DNA from: an uncultured Clostridia bacterium
Lineage (GTDB): Bacteria; Bacillota; Clostridia; TANB77; CAG-508
Direction: 5' to 3'
Assembly (NCBI GenBank): GCA_944392485.1
Contig: CALXWO010000002.1
Coordinates: 87,133-151,132, forward strand
DNA length: 64,000 nucleotides
The notes under the pieces are model-generated. The model was not told where the DNA came from and made no database searches. It was given only the letters and a program-made list of their open reading frames with translations. Below are positions 1-11,328 of this stretch, piece by piece (positions within the stretch are counted from its first letter, which is position 1; each line of letters starts with the position of its first letter). Both the position numbers and the translations under genes were made by a program.

Positions 1-1
1 G

Positions 2-631
2 ACAACATACTTAAAAAGAAATGGATATATAACTTATGAAGCAACAAATGGAGTAGAAGCACTAGATGTAATGGATACAAACTATGTAGATTTAATAATA
101 AGCGATATTATGATGAAAGAAATGGATGGTTACGAACTTACTAAAAGTTTAAGAGATGCAAATTATACTATTCCAATTTTATTAGTTACTGCTAAATCTA
201 CAATTGCAGATAAAAAAGAAGGATTCCTTTTGGGCGCAGATGATTATATGGTAAAGCCAATTGATATGGAAGAGCTTCTATTAAGAGTAAAAGTGTTGTT
301 AAAAAGAGCAAATTCAGCAAATGAAACAAAACTTATAATTGGAAACATGATTATAGATTATAAACAAATGTCAATTGTATATAAGGGAAAAAATTATCAA
401 TTAGCCCAAAAAGAGTTCCAACTTTTATATAAACTTTTGAGTACGCCTGACACAATATTTACAAGGCAAGAATTGATGGAAGAAATATGGGGGCTAGAAA
501 GTGAATCAGATTTTAGAACAGTAGATGTTCATATAAAAAGAATTAGAGAGAAACTTAAGGATATTACAGAATTTGAAATAGCAACAATAAGAGGAATTGG
601 TTATAAAGGAATAATAAAAAAGAAGGATTAA
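2..631 (+). CDS. OmpR-family response regulator (5' end outside window)
   Basis: DNA-binding response regulator of a two-component system, cut by the left window edge. The reading frame is open from base 2, upstream of the first ATG at 71. The receiver domain shows the phospho-acceptor Asp in IISDIMM, the Thr of LLVTA and the Lys-Pro of MVKPID. A C-terminal winged helix follows, with the typical ending RTVDVHIKRIREKL and RGIGYKG. The histidine kinase gene starts 3 bases after the stop, so the two form an operon. The stimulus and target genes cannot be read from sequence. Family assignment is firm. Confidence 0.93.
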   Translation, partial: TTYLKRNGYITYEATNGVEALDVMDTNYVDLIISDIMMKEMDGYELTKSLRDANYTIPILLVTAKSTIADKKEGFLLGADDYMVKPIDMEELLLRVKVLLKRANSANETKLIIGNMIIDYKQMSIVYKGKNYQLAQKEFQLLYKLLSTPDTIFTRQELMEEIWGLESESDFRTVDVHIKRIREKLKDITEFEIATIRGIGYKGIIKKKD

Positions 632-634
632 ACA

Positions 635-1736
635 ATGCAAAAAAGTATATTTGAAAAAGTTTTTGGAAAGAGAAATTCTATACAGCGAAAAGTAATAACA
701 ACAGCTACAATTTATATTCTAATAATAATAGCAATTACATCATTGTTTTTTTATTTTTTTGTACATAAATCAATAAATATGGAATTAGTAGAAATAAATA
801 TAAAACAACGAGAAGAAGCAAAAGAATTATTAGGAATGTCAGGGAAAAGTATTAGATTAGTAATTGCAAGTATTGTAGTTGCCACAGTTGGAGTAATAGC
901 ATATGTAACAAGGAAAATGCTTAATCCAGTAGCTAAAATTACAGAAGCAACAAAAAAAGTAGCAAGTGGGGATTTTACAGTTCATTTAGAGACAGATAGA
1001 ACAGATGAATTAGGAGAAATGACACATAATTTCAACAAAATGGTAAAAGAATTAAATAGTATAGAATGTTTGCAAAAAGATTTTATAAATAACGTATCTC
1101 ATGAGATAAAAACTCCTATCAGTTCTATAAAAGGATTTGCAGAACTTCTTGAAGCAGACGATTTATCTAAAGAAGAAAGAAAAGAATATTCTAGTATAAT
1201 AAAAGAAGAAGCAGATAGATTATTATATCTATCAACAAACATATTAAAACTTGCAAAGCTTGAAAATCAAGAAAGATTAGAAAATACTGAAGAAATTTGC
1301 ATAGCAGAACAAATAAGAAGAACGATAAGTGTTCTAGAACCTAAATGGAAAGGAAAAAATATCAAATTTAATGTAAGTTTAAAAGAAGACAAAATATGTG
1401 GGGAAAAAGATTTACTCTTTCAAGTTTGGATGAATTTAATTGAAAATGCAATAAAATATTCTAACACAGATGAGCAAATAGATATAAAAATGAGAAACGA
1501 TGAAGAAAATGTTATAGTGGAAATAAAAGATTATGGAAAAGGAATGACTAAAGAAGAGACAGACAAGATATTTGATAGATTTTATCAATCAGATAAAACA
1601 CATTCAGAAAGAGGTGTAGGACTTCGGACTAGCTATTGTAAAAAGAATAGTAGAATTATCAAAAGGAAAAATAGAAGTAAAAAGCAAAGAAAACAAAGGA
1701 ACAACATTTATTGTAGAATTACCAAACAAATTGTAA
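635..1736 (+). CDS. Sensor histidine kinase, +1 recoding site at 1625
   Basis: Membrane sensor kinase paired with the upstream regulator. It has two membrane segments (about residues 20-42 and 75-92), a HAMP linker, a HisKA box with the phospho-His in NVSHEIKTP, an N box (NLIENAIKYS) and a G1 box (DYGKGM). The frame breaks in the G2 box: after GVGL (codon CTT) there is an extra C at 1625, then GGA. Skipping it gives GVGL-GLAIVKRIVEL and a normal end at the TAA of 1734-1736, about 366 residues. Read without the shift, the catalytic domain ends in an unrelated tail. The stop codon lies inside a TTGTAATTTG repeat end. Confidence 0.9.
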
Positions 1737-1758
1737 TTTGTGTGTGAGGGGGAATTCT

Positions 1759-1771
1759 AGGGACTGTCCCT
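1759..1771. repeat. Small perfect palindrome between kinase gene and MITE-like repeat
   Basis: Six-base arms AGGGAC/GTCCCT around one base, followed by TAAAAATC. It may act as a weak terminator for the two-component operon. Such short palindromes are also common inside repeat elements, and a partial TTGTAATTTG end sits just upstream, so it may belong to a decayed element. Confidence 0.35.
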
Positions 1772-1782
1772 AAAAATCACCA

Positions 1783-1918
1783 TAAATTGTAATTTGTTTT
1801 TGTGATGTGTGAGGTGCGAAGTGTGAGGTGTGCTTTTTAGGGTTAGGCTACGTAAGGCTTACCCTAATTTCACACTTCCCACATCCCACTTCTCACTTCT
1901 CATTCAAATTCCAATTTA
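1783..1918. repeat. MITE-like palindromic repeat, family A, copy 1
   Basis: About 136 bases with inverted ends (TAAATTGTAATTTG on the left, CAAATTCCAATTTA on the right). The core is palindromic around CTACGTAAG: the left arm is rich in GTGAGGTG/GAAGTGTG and the right arm in CACACTTCCCACATCCC. Other copies lie near 30.8, 32.6 and 54.0 kb, with a decayed one near 26.8 kb. It encodes nothing convincing. An open frame running through it into the next gene is fortuitous. Confidence 0.85.
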
Positions 1919-1934
1919 TAGAAAGGAACAAAAA

Positions 1935-4900
1935 ATGATACATATAGGTCTAGATGTAGGTTCAACAACTGTAAAAGTAGTTGTTATGGATGAAAAATTA
2001 AATACAATATATACAGCATATAAAAGGCATTTTTCAGACACTAGAAATACAATATATGATTTGCTACAAGAATTAATAGAAAAGTATCCTAATGAAGAAA
2101 TTACAATTGCTCTTACTGGTTCTGGAGCATTATCAGTTTCAGAATTTTTGGATATAACATTTATTCAAGAGGTTATAGCCTGCAAAAGAGCAATAGAAAG
2201 ATATATACCAAGAACAGATGTTGCAATTGAACTTGGTGGAGAAGATGCAAAAATTATATATTTTGATAAATCAATAGAACAAAGAATGAATGGAACATGT
2301 GCAGGTGGTACAGGAGCTTTTTTAGATCAAATGGCTAGCCTTTTAAATACAGATACAATGGGCCTTAATGAACTTGCTAAAAATTATAAAACAATATATC
2401 CAATTGCATCTAGGTGCGGGGTATTTGCAAAAACTGATGTACAGCCACTTTTAAATGAAGGAGCAGCAAAAGAAGATATTGCAGCATCTATATTTCAAGC
2501 TGTTGTCAATCAAACAATAAGCGGACTTGCATGTGGAAGACCGATAAAAGGGAATGTTGCTTTTTTAGGAGGTCCACTTAGTTACTTATCAGAGCTAAGG
2601 ACTAGGTTTATTGAAACCTTACATCTTACAGATAAAGAAATTATATTCCCTAAGGATGCACATCTTTTGGTTGCAAAAGGCGCAGCAATTGAATCTATTT
2701 CAAACAATGCTATATCTGTAGAAAAATTAAAAGCTAAAATGGAATTATTAAAAAAATATAAAGATAATACAGAAGATCATTTAAAACCTTTATTTACAAT
2801 AGATGAAGAATATAAAGAATTTAGAAAAAGACATGCAAAAGATAGAATTGAAAGAAAAGATTTAAAAAAGTATAATGGAAAAGCTTTTTTAGGAATAGAT
2901 GCAGGTTCAACAACAAGTAAACTTGTATTAATTGATGAAAACGGAACACTTCTTTATTCTGCATATAAAAACAATGAAGGGAAACCACTAGAAAGTGTTA
3001 TAAATATGCTTAAAAGATTATATGAAAAAATTCCAGAAGGTGTAGATATTTGTTATAGCGGAGTAACTGGATATGGCGAAAAATTAATTCAAACTGCGTT
3101 AAATATAGAAAAAGGCGAAATAGAAACAATTGCACATTATACTGCAGCTAAATCTTTTATGCCTAATGCTACTAGCATAGTAGATATAGGTGGGCAAGAT
3201 ATGAAATATATTAAAATAAAAAATGGAGCAGTAGATAATATTATGCTTAATGAAGCTTGTTCATCAGGATGCGGTTCATTTTTAGAAACATTTGCAAAAA
3301 GTTTAAATTTAAGTATGGATGAATTTGTAAGGGAAGCAATAAATTCAAGAAAACCTGTGGATTTAGGCTCAAGGTGTACAGTATTTATGAATTCAAAAAT
3401 AAAACAAGCTCAAAAAGAAGGCTATTCTGTAGGAGATATATCTGCAGGTCTATCTTATTCAATTATAAAAAATGCTATACAAAAAGTTATGAAAATAAGA
3501 GATGTAAATACTTTAGGTAAGAATATTGTTGTACAAGGTGGTACATTTTATAATGATGCAGTATTAAGAGCTTTTGAATTAATAGTAGGTAAAAACGTAA
3601 TAAGACCTGATATTGCAGGACTTATGGGAGCATATGGTATAGCATTAATTGCAAAAGAAGAGTATAAAAAATTGAATAACGAAAAATACACTTCGAAAAT
3701 TTTAAGAGAAAGTGAAATAGATAATTTAAAAATAAATGTAATGCATTTAAGATGTAAAGGGTGCGAAAACAAATGCCTTTTAACACTAAATCAGTTTTCT
3801 AATGGAAAAAGGTTTATATCAGGAAATAGATGCGAAAAAGGTGCAGGAATTGAAAGAGCGGAGAAAGAAATTCCGAATTTATATAAATATAAATATGATA
3901 GATTATTTAGCTATAAACCATTAGATGAAGAAAAAGCTAAAAGAGGCGTAATTGGAATTCCTAGAGTTTTAAATATGTATGAAGATTATCCATTTTGGTT
4001 TACTCTTTTTACAAATTTAGGGTTTAGAGTAATATTATCGGAAAAAACAGATAGAAAAACATATGAAAAAGGAATGGAAAGTATTCCATCAGAATCTGTA
4101 TGTTATCCTGCAAAACTATCTCATGGGCATATTATAAGCTTATTAGAAAATGGGATTAAAACAATATTTTATCCATGTATGATACATTCAAGAAAAGAAG
4201 ATAAAAATTCAAACAATAGTTATAATTGTCCAATAGTTATTTCGTATTCTGAAACATTAAAAAATAATATAGAAGAATTAAAAGATAAAGAAATTCAATT
4301 TATAAATCCATTCTTACCAATCGAAAGAACAAAATTAGCAAAAAGATTTTTGGAAATAAAGGAATTTAAGAAATATAATTTTACTATAAATGAATTAAAT
4401 AGAGCAATTAAAAAAGCAGATGAAGAATATAAAAAATTCAAAGTAGATATACAAAAAAAAGGAGAAGAAACTGTAAAATATTTAAATGAAAACAATATGA
4501 AAGGAATAGTTTTAGCAGGAAGACCATATCATTTAGATGAAGAAGTAAATCATGGAATAGACAGAATGATTACAAGTCTTGGACTTGCAGTGCTAACAGA
4601 GGATAGCGTTGCACACCTTCGGTAAATTAAAAAGACCAATAAGAGTAGTAGACCAGTGGACATTCCATTCAAGACTATATAGAGCAGCAGATTTTGTAGG
4701 AAAACAAAAAAATTTAGAGTTAGTACAACTTAATTCTTTTGGATGCGGTGTAGATGCTGTTACAACAGACCAGGCAGAGGAAATACTTTCAAGCTACAAC
4801 AAAATGTACACATTAATAAAAATAGATGAAATAAATAACTTGGGAGCAATAAAAATAAGAATTCGTTCCCTTCTTGCAAGTATGAACAATAGGTGTAATA

Positions 4901-6237
4901 TAGAAAATCCAGATAATGGAGAATACGAAATACACAAAAATAAATTTACCAAAGAAATGAGAAGGGACTATACTATATTAGTTCCTCAAATGGCTCCAAT
5001 ACATTTTGAATTATTTGAAGAGGCATTAAATTCATCAGGTTACAAAGTAGAAGTGTTAAAAGATTGTAGTATGAATACAGTAGAAACAGGATTAAAATAT
5101 GTTAATAATGACGCATGTTATCCATCAATATTAGTAACAGGACAATTAATAGAAGCATTACAATCTGGTAAATATGATGTAAATAAAACTGCACTCATTA
5201 TATCTCAAACTGGAGGAGGATGTAGAGCAACAAACTATATTGGATTTATAAGAAAAGCACTAAAAGACGCTGGCTTTGAAAATGTTCCAGTAATATCATT
5301 TAATTTTAATGGGATAGAAAAGAATTCTGGGTTTAAAATAACCATACCCTTAATAAAAAAACTTGCAAAAGCACTAATTTATGGAGATTTATTACAAACT
5401 GTACTTTACAAAAATAGAGCATATGAAATAACAAAAGGAGAATCAAATAATTTATATAACAAATGGATAAAAAAATGTAAGAAATTAATAAACAAATCCA
5501 CAATTAAGCAATTTAATGAAAGTTTGTATGAGATAGTAAATGATTTCGAAAAAATAAAGTTAGATAAAAGTATTAAAAAACCAAAAGTAGGAATTATAGG
5601 AGAAATATTAATAAAGTATCATCCTTATGGAAATAATTATGTTGTTGATTTACTAGAAAAAGAAGGAGCAGAAGTTTTTGTTCCTGAACTTATGGGCTTC
5701 GTAAAATACATATTAAAGAATGCAACAATTAGGAATAAATTATTAAAGACATCTAAGATACAAGCAGATATTTTTAATTTTGCAATTAATTTTATAGACG
5801 TAGTAGAAAAAGATTATACAAAAGCTTTAGCAAATTCTAAAAAAGGATATTTAAAACCATGTAATATAAATAAACTAGAAAAAGAAGTAAGACAAATTTT
5901 ATCTACAGGAAATCAAACTGGGGAGGGATGGCTCCTTACTGCAGAAATGATTGAGTTTATAAAAGAAGGAGTTTCAAATATTGTTTGTCTACAACCATTT
6001 GCATGCCTTCCTAACCATGTTGTTGGAAAAGGAGTTATAAAGACAATAAGAACTAAATATATAAATGCAAATATTACAGCTGTAGATTATGATCCTGGAG
6101 CAAGTAGCACAAATCAAACAAATAGAATTAAATTACTTATGACCGTTGCAAAAGACAACTTAAAAGCAGAACAAAAAAGGATGGTAATATTAAACAAAAA
6201 AAATGAAATGCACGATTTAGAAAAATTAATTGTATAA
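1935..6237 (+). CDS. 2-hydroxyacyl-CoA dehydratase-type activase, large fused form, +1 recoding site at 4620
   Basis: ATP-dependent activator protein of the BadF/BadG/HgdC type, which in characterised members drives electron transfer into a radical dehydratase. The start is ATG 1935 after GAAAGGAA; longer upstream frames lie in the repeat. Two ASKHA ATPase modules begin with GLDVGSTT and GIDAGSTT, each followed by a cysteine-glycine cluster (GTCAGGTGAF; ACSSGCGSF). A DUF2229-like C-terminal half with many cysteines follows. The frame shifts at 4620, where codon CTT is followed by C and GGT. Skipping the C joins VAHL to GKLKRPIRVVDQW and gives about 1433 residues, the usual length for the fused family. 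No dehydratase subunits lie nearby, so the substrate is unknown. Confidence 0.88.
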
Positions 6238-6415
6238 ACTGTAATTTGTGTGTGTCTCAAATGGGACGGTTCTTGATGGGTCGTTTCCTCAACGTTGTAG
6301 GGGTCGCACTCCTGGGCGACCCGAAAATCGGGTATACGGGGCGCCGAAGACAGCGCCCCCTACATCAAAAATCCAAATTTCAAAAACAAAATACAATTAT
6401 ACAAATTACAATTTA
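6238..6415. repeat. GC-rich MITE-like repeat, family B, copy 1
   Basis: About 178 bases, nearly identical to 15080-15260. The ends match family A (CTGTAATTTG / CAAATTACAATTTA) but the core is unrelated and far richer in GC than the surroundings, with GGTCGCACTCCTGGGCGACC and GGGCGCC/GGCGCCCC-like stems. The frame crossing it (from 6246) is a repeat artefact: the same peptide appears at 15091. Confidence 0.85.
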
Positions 6416-6440
6416 TTTAATTAAAAAGGAGATAAAATCA

Positions 6441-7142
6441 ATGATACATACTGTAGAAATATATTTTTTATTATTTTTTGCATATGCAATTCTTGGTTGG
6501 ATAATGGAAGTAGTATTAAAGTTAATAAGCCAAAAAAAGTTTATAAATAGAGGATTTTTAATTGGACCATATTGTCCAATATATGGTTATGGAGTACTCT
6601 TAATAACGTTTTTGTTAAGAAAATACCAAAATGATTTTTGGGCAACTTTTATTTTTTCTATATTAATATGTGGAGTATTAGAGTATATTACAAGCTATTT
6701 ACTAGAAAAAATTTTTCATGCAAGATGGTGGGACTATAGTAATAAAAAGTTTAATATTAATGGAAGAATTTGCTTGGAAACCATTATTCCTTTTGGTATT
6801 ATGGGGTGTTTAATAATATATGTTACAAATCCAATAATAATTGATTTTTTAAATAAATTGCCATCACTATTAATACATATAACTTCAATAGCCCTATTTA
6901 TGTGTTATATTGTAGATAATGTAATATCTTGTAGAATAATATTTAATTTAAGAGAAATATCTACAAACTTAATGGATAATACAGAGGAAATATCAAAAAA
7001 AGTTAAAAATATAATAACAAAGAGATCAATATTACATAGAAGATTAATAGAAGCATTTCCTAATTTAAAAGCAAAAGTAAATTTAAAAGAATGGTTAACC
7101 AAAAAAGAAGAGAAAATAAAAAAATTAAGAAAAAGCAAATAA
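6441..7142 (+). CDS. Putative ABC-transporter type IV membrane protein (CmpB-like)
   Basis: A 233-residue integral membrane protein. ATG 6441 is preceded by AAAGGAGAT; the longer open frame upstream runs through repeat B. The N-terminus has the family hallmark pattern of a first helix ending in GWIMEV, then FINRGFLIGPYCPIYGYG, then further helices, and a basic coiled C-terminal tail rich in lysine. This matches the PF06541-type family as I know it; the biochemical role is not established. No nucleotide-binding subunit lies beside it. Family call fair, function uncertain. Confidence 0.7.
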   Translation: MIHTVEIYFLLFFAYAILGWIMEVVLKLISQKKFINRGFLIGPYCPIYGYGVLLITFLLRKYQNDFWATFIFSILICGVLEYITSYLLEKIFHARWWDYSNKKFNINGRICLETIIPFGIMGCLIIYVTNPIIIDFLNKLPSLLIHITSIALFMCYIVDNVISCRIIFNLREISTNLMDNTEEISKKVKNIITKRSILHRRLIEAFPNLKAKVNLKEWLTKKEEKIKKLRKSK

Positions 7143-7213
7143 TTAAATAAAAAAAATATTGAAAAAGAAAAATTAATAATATATAATGTAGAAAAAATAA
7201 AGGGGGATATTAA

Positions 7214-7786
7214 ATGGAAGAAGAAACAAAAGTGAATTTTTTCGAAAAAGCCTTATTATGGGTTAAATCTCATCTTGCAATTACAATAGGAATTGTAGCA
7301 GCAGTAGTTGTTGTAATAATTTTAATATGTGTACTAGCAGGAGGAGGCCCAAAAGGAGCAGTTAAAGGATTTATTAGCGGAATGAATAAAAAGAACGCAG
7401 CAAAAGTTATAGATAATATGGATATTGCAGGTGCAGCTGTATGGTCATATTATTATGATGTAGATGACTTTTCTGATGATGACTATGATGAATTTATAGA
7501 AAACTATGAAGAAATAGACAAAGATGAAATTAAAGATCAAGAAGACGATTTAGAAACAACATTAGAAGACGGATTTGATTCAATTGATGATAATTACAAA
7601 TCATATAAAATTACTGTAGAAGAATTTAAATCACAAGAAGAAATAGCAAAAGACTTATTTGCTGTAAAAGCAAAAATTGCAGTACAAGCTAAACCAGAAG
7701 ATGATGACTATGATGAAGTTGATGAGTCAAATATTATGACATTTGTTGTGTATAAAGGTAAGGTTATATATACAGATTTTTTATAA
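7214..7786 (+). CDS. Membrane-anchored acidic hypothetical protein
   Basis: A 190-residue protein started by ATG 7214 after AGGGGGAT. One membrane helix (about residues 20-44, rich in Val/Ile) is followed by GGGPKGAVKGFISGMNKKN, a layout seen in DUF4878-like small extracytoplasmic domains, then a strongly acidic Asp/Glu stretch and a short beta-rich end. Probably membrane-anchored with an outside domain. It stands alone, closed by a strong terminator. No function can be named. Confidence 0.65.
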   Translation: MEEETKVNFFEKALLWVKSHLAITIGIVAAVVVVIILICVLAGGGPKGAVKGFISGMNKKNAAKVIDNMDIAGAAVWSYYYDVDDFSDDDYDEFIENYEEIDKDEIKDQEDDLETTLEDGFDSIDDNYKSYKITVEEFKSQEEIAKDLFAVKAKIAVQAKPEDDDYDEVDESNIMTFVVYKGKVIYTDFL

Positions 7787-7804
7787 AATAAAGTTTATAT
7801 TTTG

Positions 7805-7837
7805 AAAAGCGTAAATGGTTTACATTTACGCTTTTTT
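7805..7837 (+). terminator. Rho-independent terminator
   Basis: Stem AAAAGCGTAAATG pairing with CATTTACGCTTTT, closed by a run of T. It follows the hypothetical membrane protein gene directly. Confidence 0.85.
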
Positions 7838-7892
7838 AGTATATATTATTATATAGAATAAATTTAATAGTAAATCAATTATGAGGTGTTAA

Positions 7893-9264
7893 ATGAAAAG
7901 TTTTAATAGTTTAAGAAAAACTTATAAAGAATTTATATATAAAGACTATAGTATTACAGAAGGTAAAGATGAAATCAAAATAGAATATTACTTTGAAATA
8001 CCAAATCTTACAGTATTTAAACCTACAATAGAAATAGAAAAAAGAAATATACAATTTAAAAGTATAGATAATGATTTTGTAAAAAATTTGGTATTTAATA
8101 TAGGAATGATAGAATTAATTAGTTATTGGAAGTGTGCATGTCCTAAAAAAGTAATTATAGAATGTGGAGAATTAAACCAAGAACAAATAAGGTGGTTTAA
8201 AAAACTATATTATTTAGGACTTGGTGAATATAGATATATAAATAATATAAACATTAGTTTAGAAGAAATGCTAGATATAGAATGTGAATGCAAAGATGAA
8301 TATAAATTAGAACCAAAATACAACAAAGAGAACCTAAAAGGTGCTATAATACCAATTGGAGGGGGCAAAGACTCATGTGTTACAGCAGAACTTTTAAAGG
8401 ATTTAAAAGCAGATAATTTATGCCTCATTGTAGGAGGAAAAGAACCTTCCATAAAATGTGCTGAGATTGCAGGATATAAAGATAAAATAATATATGTTAA
8501 AAGAACTATAGATAAAAACTTATTAGAACTAAATAAAAAAGGTTACTTAAATGGTCATACACCTTTTTCTGCAATGCTAGCATTTTTGTCATATTTAATA
8601 GCATATTTGTGTAATAAAAAATATGTTGCACTTTCAAACGAATCAAGTGCAAATGAAAGTAATATAAATGGAGAAAAAATAAATCACCAATATTCAAAAA
8701 GTTTTGAATTTGAACAAGACTTTAGAGAATATGCAAACAAATATTTAAAATCCAATGTAGAATACTTTAGCATGTTAAGACCACTAAATGAGCTACAGAT
8801 TGCAATGCTATTTTCTAAATGCGAAAAATATCATAAGATATTTAGAAGCTGTAATGTAGGAAGTAAAACTATTCCATGGAAATGGTGTTGTAATTGTCCT
8901 AAATGTTTATTTGTATTTACAATTTTAAGTCCATTTTTATATAAACATAAACTTGTAAAAATATTTGGCGAAGACTTATTTGAGGGAAAAAATATGTTAA
9001 ATACTTTTATAGAACTTTGTGGATATGGAAAAACAAAACCATTTGAATGCGTGCGGAACATTTGAAGAAGTAAACTACGCAGTTGCTAAAACAATAACAG
9101 AATTAGAAAAAACAAATCAAGAACTACCATATTTATTAAATTACTATAAGAAAAATTACAACTTAGTAGATACAAAAACAGATTTATGTAAGAGATACAA
9201 TAAAGAAAATAATCTTCCAAAAGAATTTGACAATATTTTAAGAAAGGCGATATTAGATGATTAA
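7893..9264 (+). CDS. murL: MurL-like UDP-MurNAc-L-Ala-L-Glu epimerase, +1 recoding site at 9054
   Basis: Likely converts the terminal L-Glu of UDP-MurNAc-L-Ala-L-Glu to D-Glu, the alternative to glutamate racemase described for Xanthomonas MurL. It carries a PP-loop-like motif PIGGGKDSCVT near residue 150 and a late cysteine cluster (WCCNCPKC). The frame breaks near the end: codon GTG 9051-9053, extra C 9054, then GGA. Skipping the C gives FECVGTFEEV and about 456 residues, close to the known family length. It overlaps the murD-like ligase gene by 8 bases, the pairing expected for MurL with MurD2. The family call rests on recall of the motif and this context. Confidence 0.78.
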
Positions 9265-10618
9265 AGAAATAATAAATTTTTTAAGAGATAAAAAAATAGC
9301 AATATTAGGATTTGGCTTAGAGGGTAAGTCAACTTATAATTTTATAAGAAAATATTTACCAGAAAAGCAGCTAGATATTATATTTAAAAGTTGGGGAGAA
9401 AATAAGGAATCAAACATTAAAGACAAATATATCAATTTTATAGTAGGAGAAAATTACTTAGAAGGCTTAGAAAAATATGATTTAATTATTAAGTCTCCAG
9501 GAATATCATTTAAAGATATAGATATAACAGGTTTCGAAAATAAAATAACATCTCAATTAGAATTGTTTTTAGAATATAGTAAATCATTTACTATAGGTGT
9601 AACAGGAACAAAAGGTAAAAGCACAACAAGTACATTAATTTATAAAATTATAAAAGATCAAGAAAAAGATGTAGAATTACTTGGAAACATAGGAACACCA
9701 ATTTTTGATGAAATAGATAAAATAGGAGAAAATACTATATCTGTAATAGAACTTTCATCACATGCATTACAATATGTAAAAAAATCTCCAAACATTTCTA
9801 TATTACTTAATTTATATGAAGAACATCTAGATTTTTATAAATCATACAAAGAGTATGGAGATGCAAAATTTAATATTTTTAAATATCAAAATGAAAAAGA
9901 TATTGCAATTTTTAATTTAGATAATCAAGAAATAAGAAAAAGAAATTATAATTTTAAACAAGAAGATTATGAAATAACAATGCAAGATAAAATTAATGTA
10001 TTAACTAAAAATACTATTTATTTAAAAGATAATTATATTTTTTACAACAATTTAAAGATATACAATGTAAATCAAAATAGAAAATTAAAAGGAAATCATA
10101 ATTTAAATAATATTATGTTTGCTCTTGCTGTAAGTAATATTTTAAAATTAGATTTGCAAAAAACCATAAATTCAATAAATGAATTTAATCCTTTAGAACA
10201 TAGGCTAGAATATGTAGGAACTTTTGGAGATGTAGAATATTACAATGATTCTATTGCAACAATTCCAGAGGCTACTATAGAGTCAATAAAAGCATTAGAA
10301 AAAGTAAACACATTAATAGTAGGTGGAAATGATAGAGGAGTAAACCAACAAAAACTAATACAATTTTTATTTGATAGTACCATAGAAAACATTATATGTT
10401 TACCAAAAACAGGAATATATATTTATGAAGGATTAAAAAAATCAGATAAAAACTTAATAAATGCTAAAAATCTTGAAGAAGCAGTAAAATGTGCAAAAAA
10501 AGTAACAAAAAAAGGGACAATATGTTTGCTTTCACCAGCAGCATCTAGTTACGGATATTTTAAAAATTTTAAAGAACGTGGTAATACTTTTAAGTATTAT
10601 GTAGCTAAAGAGGTATAA
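9257..10618 (+). CDS. murD: UDP-N-acetylmuramoylalanine-glutamate ligase (MurD/MurD2)
   Basis: Cytoplasmic Mur ligase that adds glutamate to UDP-MurNAc-L-Ala using ATP. About 453 residues. The N-terminal Rossmann region starts at KKIAILGFGLEGKST. The ATP loop is GVTGTKGKSTT, followed by ELSSHAL, HRLEYVG and a C-terminal SPAASSYGYFKNFKERG signature. Overlap with the murL-like gene suggests it uses L-glutamate (MurD2 activity), with the epimerase acting afterwards; that is inference from context. The frame is intact throughout. Confidence 0.88.
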   Translation: MIKEIINFLRDKKIAILGFGLEGKSTYNFIRKYLPEKQLDIIFKSWGENKESNIKDKYINFIVGENYLEGLEKYDLIIKSPGISFKDIDITGFENKITSQLELFLEYSKSFTIGVTGTKGKSTTSTLIYKIIKDQEKDVELLGNIGTPIFDEIDKIGENTISVIELSSHALQYVKKSPNISILLNLYEEHLDFYKSYKEYGDAKFNIFKYQNEKDIAIFNLDNQEIRKRNYNFKQEDYEITMQDKINVLTKNTIYLKDNYIFYNNLKIYNVNQNRKLKGNHNLNNIMFALAVSNILKLDLQKTINSINEFNPLEHRLEYVGTFGDVEYYNDSIATIPEATIESIKALEKVNTLIVGGNDRGVNQQKLIQFLFDSTIENIICLPKTGIYIYEGLKKSDKNLINAKNLEEAVKCAKKVTKKGTICLLSPAASSYGYFKNFKERGNTFKYYVAKEV

Positions 10619-10619
10619 T

Positions 10620-11325
10620 ATGGAAAATGAATTTACTAGAACAGAAATGTTAATAGGAAAAGAAGGAATAGCAAAATTAAAAAAATCAAAAGTTGCTATA
10701 TTTGGAATAGGCGGAGTAGGTTCATATGTTGCAGAAGGACTTGCAAGAAGCGGAATAGGAAGTTTTGTTTTAATAGACAATGACAAAGTATCTGTTACAA
10801 ATATAAACAGACAACTTATTGCAACTACTAAAACTGTTGGTAAGTACAAAGTAGATATAATGAAAGAAAGAATATTAGAAATAAACCCAAATGCAAAAGT
10901 AGAAACATATAATTTGTTCTATATGCCAGAATGCCAGGAAAAAATTATAGATGAAAGTATTAATTATATAGTAGATGCAATAGATACAGTAACTGCTAAA
11001 ATATATTTGGCAGAACAAGCAAACAAGTTAAATATTCCTATAATTTCAAGCATGGGAACAGGCAATAAAATGGATGCTACTAAATTTGAAGTTACAGATA
11101 TTTATAAAACAAGTGTATGTCCACTTGCAAAAGTGATGAGAAAAGAATTAAAAGAACGAAACATAAAAAAATTAAAAGTAGTGTATTCTAAAGAAGAACC
11201 TATAAAACCATATATAGAAGAAACGAACAAAAAGAAAGTTCCTCGGAAGTATATCATTTGTTCCATCTGTAGCAGGATTAGTTATTGCAGGAGAGGTAAT
11301 AAAAGACATAATAAAAGGAAGGTAA
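10620..11325 (+). CDS. tcdA: tRNA threonylcarbamoyladenosine dehydratase (TcdA), +1 recoding site at 11244
   Basis: E1-like ThiF-fold enzyme that cyclises t6A37 to ct6A in tRNA using ATP. It shows the nucleotide loop IFGIGGVGSYVAEGLARSG, then DNDKVSVTNINRQL and DAIDTVTAK. The frame breaks after KKKVP: codon CCT 11241-11243, extra C 11244, then GGA. Skipping it restores GSISFVPSVAGLVIAGEVIK, the conserved C-terminal helix of the family, and gives 234 residues ending at 11325. One base separates it from murD and three from the next gene. Confidence 0.9.
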
Positions 11326-11328
11326 AAA

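Noticed and set aside
1830-1934. Upstream extension of the activase gene
   Set aside because: It lies in a family A repeat; ATG 1935 has the ribosome site and the family start GLDVGSTT.
6246-6440. Coding extension before the membrane protein at 6441
   Set aside because: The same peptide is encoded in the repeat copy at 15091, so it is a repeat artefact.
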